Of a DNA stretch of 64,000 nt, positions 60,638 through 64,000 are shown piece after piece. The stretch comes from Gordonia sp. (in: high G+C Gram-positive bacteria) (GTDB taxonomy: Bacteria > Actinomycetota > Actinomycetes > Mycobacteriales > Mycobacteriaceae), in assembly GCF_012515855.1 (NCBI RefSeq), contig NZ_JAAYXO010000117.1:1-64000 (forward strand), in the 5' to 3' direction. The position numbers and the translations under genes were made by a program. Each line of letters begins with the position of its first letter. The stretch's first letter is position 1. The notes below the pieces were generated by a model, which saw nothing but the letters and a program-made list of their open reading frames with translations, did not search any database and was not told where the DNA came from.

Positions 60638-63600
60638 TCAGGCCTTCGCGAGGTCGACGCTGACGCCGCTGCTGAGTTCGATCGCGGCCGGCTCGCCGGT
60701 GGCGACGACGAACGACGTCGCCAGGACCTCGCCGGAGATCAGGTCAGCGTGCTTCTCGGCGACGCCGACGCAGTCCTCGGGGACCACCATGCGCACCGAG
60801 ATCCGATCGGAGATGTCGAGCCCGAAGTTGCGTCGCGCGTCCTGCAGTTCGCGGACGCGGTCCTTGGCCCAGCCCTCCGCTTCGAGCTCGGGGGTCACGG
60901 TCGTGTCGAGGACGACCAGTCCCGCGCCGTTCGGCATCTCCGCGGTCGACTCCGGCGCCACGGCGACGAGCTTGCGGGTGAACTCCTCACCCTTCAACTC
61001 GATGCCGTCGGCGATGACGGTCTGCTCGCCGGTCTCGGCGTCGGTCCCGAACTCCCAGGCTCCGGACTTCACGGCCTTGATCGCGCGCTGGACGTCCTTG
61101 CCGATGCGCGGTCCCGCGGCACGGGCGTTGACCGCCACCTCGACCCGACCGACGGAGTCGACGTCGCCGGAGAGCACCACGCTCTTGACGTTCATCTCGT
61201 CGGCGATCAGATCGGTGTAGGGCGCGAGTCGCTCGGCGTTCGGCGACGCCAGCGTCAACGCGGGCAACGGCAACCGCACGCGCAGCTTGTTGGCCTTGCG
61301 AACGCTGGACGCCACCGAGCAGACCGACTGGACCAGGTCCATCGCGTCGACGAGTTCGGGGTCCGAGTGCAGCTCGTCGGCGGTCGGCCAGTCGGTCAGG
61401 TGGACCGAACGACCACCGGTGAGACCGCGCCACATCGCCTCGGTCGCGAGCGGCAGCAGCGGCGCGGCCAGCCGGCCGGCCACCTCGAGCACCGTGTAGA
61501 GGGTGTCGAAGGCGTCCGCGCCGACGTCCTGGCCGGCCCAGAAGCGCGAGCGCGAGCGCCGCACGTACCAGTTGGTCAGCGACTCGCAGAACTCGCGGAA
61601 GCTCTCGCAGGCCCCGGCGATGTCGTAGACGTCGAGCGCCTCGGTCATCTCGTCACGGGTCACCGACAGCTTCGCCAGGATGTAGCGATCGAGGGTGTTC
61701 TGCGAATCGGTCCGCCAGGTGGCCGGACGGTCAGCGTAGAGCTGCAGGAAGCTGTAGGCGTTCCACATCGGCAGCAGCGCCTGCCGGACCCCCTCGCGGA
61801 TGCCGCGTTCGGTGACGACGAGGTTGCCGCCGCGGAGGATCGGGCTGGCCATGAGGAACCAGCGCATCGCGTCGGAGCCGTCGCGGTCGAAGACCTCGTT
61901 GACGTCCGGGTAGTTGCGCTTGGACTTGCTCATCTTCTGGCCGTCGTCGCCCAGCACGATGCCGTGCGCGGCGACGGTCCGGAACGCCGGACGATCGAAC
62001 AACGCGGTGGCCAGCACGTGCAGGTTGTAGAACCAGCCGCGGGTCTGCCCGTTGTACTCGACGATGAAGTCGCCCGGGTTGTGGGTCTCGAACCACTCCT
62101 TGTTCTCGAAGGGGTAGTGGACCTGCGCGAACGGCATGGAGCCGGACTCGAACCAGCAGTCGAGGACCTCCGGCACGCGCCGCATGGTCGACTTCCCCGT
62201 CGGGTCGTCCGGGTTGGGACGGACGAGGTCGTCGATGTGCGGACGGTGCAGATTATCGGGGCGCACCCCGAAGTCCGCCTCGAGCTGGTCGAGGCTGCCG
62301 TAGACGTCGACGCGCGGGTACGCGGGGTCGTCGGAGATCCACACCGGGATCGGTGCGCCCCAGTAGCGATTGCGGCTGATGTTCCAGTCGCGCGCGCCCT
62401 CGAGCCACTTGCCGAACTGCCCGTCCCGGATGTGCGACGGCGACCAGGTGATCTCCTGGTTCAGCTCCAGCATGCGGTCCTTGATCTTGGTGACGTCGAC
62501 GAACCACGACGGCACGGCCATGTAGATCAGCGGCTGGCCCGACCGCCAGGAGTGCGGGTACGAGTGCTCGATGGTCTCGTGCCGCAGGATGCGACCGGCG
62601 GCCTTGAGGTCCTTGATGATGTTCGGGTTGGCGTCGAAGACCATCTGGCCCTCGTACGGCGGCACCATCTCGGTGAAGCGGCCGCCCGGATCGAGCGGCT
62701 GGACCACCTCGATGCCCGCGGCGGTCGCGACATCCATGTCCTCTTCACCGAACGCCGGCGCCAAGTGCACGACACCGGTGCCGCTCTCGGTGGTCACGTA
62801 GTCGGCCAACAGGACGCGGTGCGCGTTCGGGTGGCCGACGAAGAAGTCGAACGGCGGCCGGTAGTTCAGGTCGGCGAGGTCCGCGCCCACGTACTGAGCG
62901 ACGGTCTCCGCCTCGCCGAGTTCCTTGGCGTAGGCGCCGACCAGCGCGGTCGCCATCAGATAGTCGACGCCTGCCTCGGAGCGGACGTGCGAGTACTCGG
63001 TGGTCGGATGCACGGCGATCGCCAGGTTCGACGGCAGCGTCCACGGCGTGGTGGTCCAGATCAGGGCGTTGACCCCGTTCAGCGCGGCCAGCGGCGAATC
63101 CTCCGAGACCACCAGCGGCATGGTGACGGTCACGGCGGGGTCCTGCCGCATGCGGTAGGCGTCGTCGAGCTTGGACTCCTGGTTGCTCAGCGGGGTCTGC
63201 TCGTACCAGGAGTACGGCAGCACGCGGTAACCCTGGTAGACCAGGCCCTTGTCGTGCAGCCGCTTGAACGCCCACATCACCGACTCCATGAAGTCCAGAT
63301 CAAGGGTCTTGTAGTCGTTGTCGAAGTCCACCCAGCGCGCCTGGCGGGTCACGTAGTCCCGCCACTCGCCGGTGTATCGGAGCACCGAGTCGCGGCAGTA
63401 CTCGTTGAACTTGTCGACGCCCATCTTCTCGATCTCCGACTTGTCGGTGATCCCGAGTTGGCGTTCGGCCTCGAGTTCGGCGGGCAGACCGTGCGTGTCC
63501 CAGCCGAACCGGCGGTCGACCTTCTTGCCCCGCATGGTCTGATAGCGCGGTACCACGTCCTTGACGTAGCCGGTCAGCAGGTGTCCGTAGTGCGGCAGCC

Positions 63601-63835
63601 CGTTGGCGAAGGGCGGGCCGTCGTAGAAGACGAATTCCGGGGCGTCGTCGCGGTTGGCGATGGACGCCTTGAAGGTGTCGTCGGCCTCCCAGTACGCCAG
63701 GACCGCTTCCTCGACACTGGGGAACGACGGCGCGCCGGGGCCGGTCCCGTCCGTGAGGTCGACGATGGGATACACGCGAGAGTGGTTGGTGCCGGCCTCG
63801 TCGGGCCTGCCGGAATCGGTTGTCTGATCGCTCAC
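60638..63835 (-). CDS. ileS: Isoleucyl-tRNA synthetase
   Basis: IleRS charges tRNA-Ile. The 1065-residue class I enzyme has HIGH as PHYGH (82-85 region), KMSKS as [11 protein letters not shown] (near 630) and the editing domain between them (including [11 protein letters not shown]). The HYGH motif and the size suggest the eukaryote-like type 2 form, which tolerates mupirocin; that assignment is from memory of M. tuberculosis IleS. GTG start at 63835 with GAGGAG six bases upstream. Its leader is a T-box. It lies five bases from the convergent SGNH gene. Confidence 0.96.
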   Translation of the reverse strand: MSDQTTDSGRPDEAGTNHSRVYPIVDLTDGTGPGAPSFPSVEEAVLAYWEADDTFKASIANRDDAPEFVFYDGPPFANGLPHYGHLLTGYVKDVVPRYQTMRGKKVDRRFGWDTHGLPAELEAERQLGITDKSEIEKMGVDKFNEYCRDSVLRYTGEWRDYVTRQARWVDFDNDYKTLDLDFMESVMWAFKRLHDKGLVYQGYRVLPYSWYEQTPLSNQESKLDDAYRMRQDPAVTVTMPLVVSEDSPLAALNGVNALIWTTTPWTLPSNLAIAVHPTTEYSHVRSEAGVDYLMATALVGAYAKELGEAETVAQYVGADLADLNYRPPFDFFVGHPNAHRVLLADYVTTESGTGVVHLAPAFGEEDMDVATAAGIEVVQPLDPGGRFTEMVPPYEGQMVFDANPNIIKDLKAAGRILRHETIEHSYPHSWRSGQPLIYMAVPSWFVDVTKIKDRMLELNQEITWSPSHIRDGQFGKWLEGARDWNISRNRYWGAPIPVWISDDPAYPRVDVYGSLDQLEADFGVRPDNLHRPHIDDLVRPNPDDPTGKSTMRRVPEVLDCWFESGSMPFAQVHYPFENKEWFETHNPGDFIVEYNGQTRGWFYNLHVLATALFDRPAFRTVAAHGIVLGDDGQKMSKSKRNYPDVNEVFDRDGSDAMRWFLMASPILRGGNLVVTERGIREGVRQALLPMWNAYSFLQLYADRPATWRTDSQNTLDRYILAKLSVTRDEMTEALDVYDIAGACESFREFCESLTNWYVRRSRSRFWAGQDVGADAFDTLYTVLEVAGRLAAPLLPLATEAMWRGLTGGRSVHLTDWPTADELHSDPELVDAMDLVQSVCSVASSVRKANKLRVRLPLPALTLASPNAERLAPYTDLIADEMNVKSVVLSGDVDSVGRVEVAVNARAAGPRIGKDVQRAIKAVKSGAWEFGTDAETGEQTVIADGIELKGEEFTRKLVAVAPESTAEMPNGAGLVVLDTTVTPELEAEGWAKDRVRELQDARRNFGLDISDRISVRMVVPEDCVGVAEKHADLISGEVLATSFVVATGEPAAIELSSGVSVDLAKA

Positions 63836-64000
63836 GCGTTGCTCCTCGTGCCTGGTGCTCGCCGACCTCGGGTCGGCCGTCTACGGCACGGGGACGCGGA
63901 TTCGTCGGCCATTCGGGCCTTCGACGTGCGCGCGGTACCACCCCGCTTGCGCACCCGTTGCGGGTGCGCCACTCATCGGTGCGGCTGTGTCGGGCCGCGC
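63836..64000 (-). promoter_or_regulatory. T-box riboswitch leader of ileS (cut by window edge)
   Basis: The minus strand carries the T-box core AAGCGGGGTGGTACCGCG at 63948-63931, with the TGGT bulge that pairs with the ACCA end of uncharged tRNA-Ile. Before it is a perfect stem with an eight-base arm at 63949-63956 and 63962-63969. Downstream a hairpin (63861-63877) sits just before the GAGGAG ribosome site, and no U-run terminator is present, which fits the translation-controlling T-boxes of actinobacterial ileS. Stem I with the Ile specifier lies mostly beyond the window. Confidence 0.88.

Overview
The window is a stretch of high-GC actinobacterial chromosome. An Mce lipid-import operon, an Mtb12-like secreted protein, TreY, a BioQ-type regulator and a Nudix-type NAD regulator all point to the mycolic-acid bacteria. 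The Gordonia, Williamsia, Tsukamurella and Nocardia side of that group is the most likely, but the species cannot be named from the sequence alone. Read from the right end to the left, the backbone follows (from memory) the Mycobacterium tuberculosis order ileS, dinX, ansA, lspA, rluD-like, dnaE1, ilvA, treY, acyltransferase, bioA-F-D, bioB, bsaP, nadA, nadC, hisD-C-B-H-A, impA, hisF-I, trpE, trp membrane protein, trpC-B-A, lgt, pyk. Most genes are on the minus strand, packed tightly with ATGA or GTGA start-stop overlaps.

Layout: 1-4.9 kb holds the start of pyruvate kinase, lgt and trpA-B-C. At 5.1-12.5 kb a plus-strand block of five coupled genes (SWIM zinc finger, DUF5691-type, MoxR AAA+ ATPase, DUF5682-type, VWA protein) sits inside the trp genes, separating trpC from trpE and its membrane-protein partner. 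At 12.5-22.1 kb the minus strand carries hisD-C-B-H, a small membrane protein, hisA(priA), impA, hisF, hisI, a small tautomerase, trpE and the trp membrane protein. At 22.4-25.2 kb an Mtb12-like anchored protein is coupled to a two-gene ABC exporter, followed by a DUF1801-type gene. At 25.2-28.5 kb are nadC, nadA (no nadB) and a divergent NrtR-type regulator, with a clear palindrome in front of nadA. At 28.4-34.4 kb lies the biotin cluster bioA-F-D-B-bsaP with divergent bioQ and three evenly spaced operator sites. At 34.4-39 kb are a surface acyltransferase and treY. At 39-48.2 kb is a complete nine-gene mce operon (yrbEA, yrbEB, mceA-F, one mce-associated protein) with a long dyad upstream. 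At 48.5-55.4 kb are ilvA, dnaE, an RluD-type synthase and lspA. At 55.5-64 kb are two lipoproteins, an asparaginase, dinB with a coupled 64-residue gene, an SGNH esterase and ileS, whose leader is a T-box riboswitch cut by the window edge.

The his and trp genes together make histidine and tryptophan. No trpF is seen, and the HisA homologue is probably the bifunctional PriA that also does the TrpF step. The least understood part is the SWIM/MoxR/VWA block, a self-contained AAA+ plus MIDAS machine with two uncharacterised partners; compared with the mycobacterial order it and the mce operon are the two large extra blocks. Several genes show a TANNNT -10 box only 6-8 bases before the start codon, so leaderless transcription seems common. 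No tRNA, rRNA, insertion sequence, prophage or CRISPR array was recognised.
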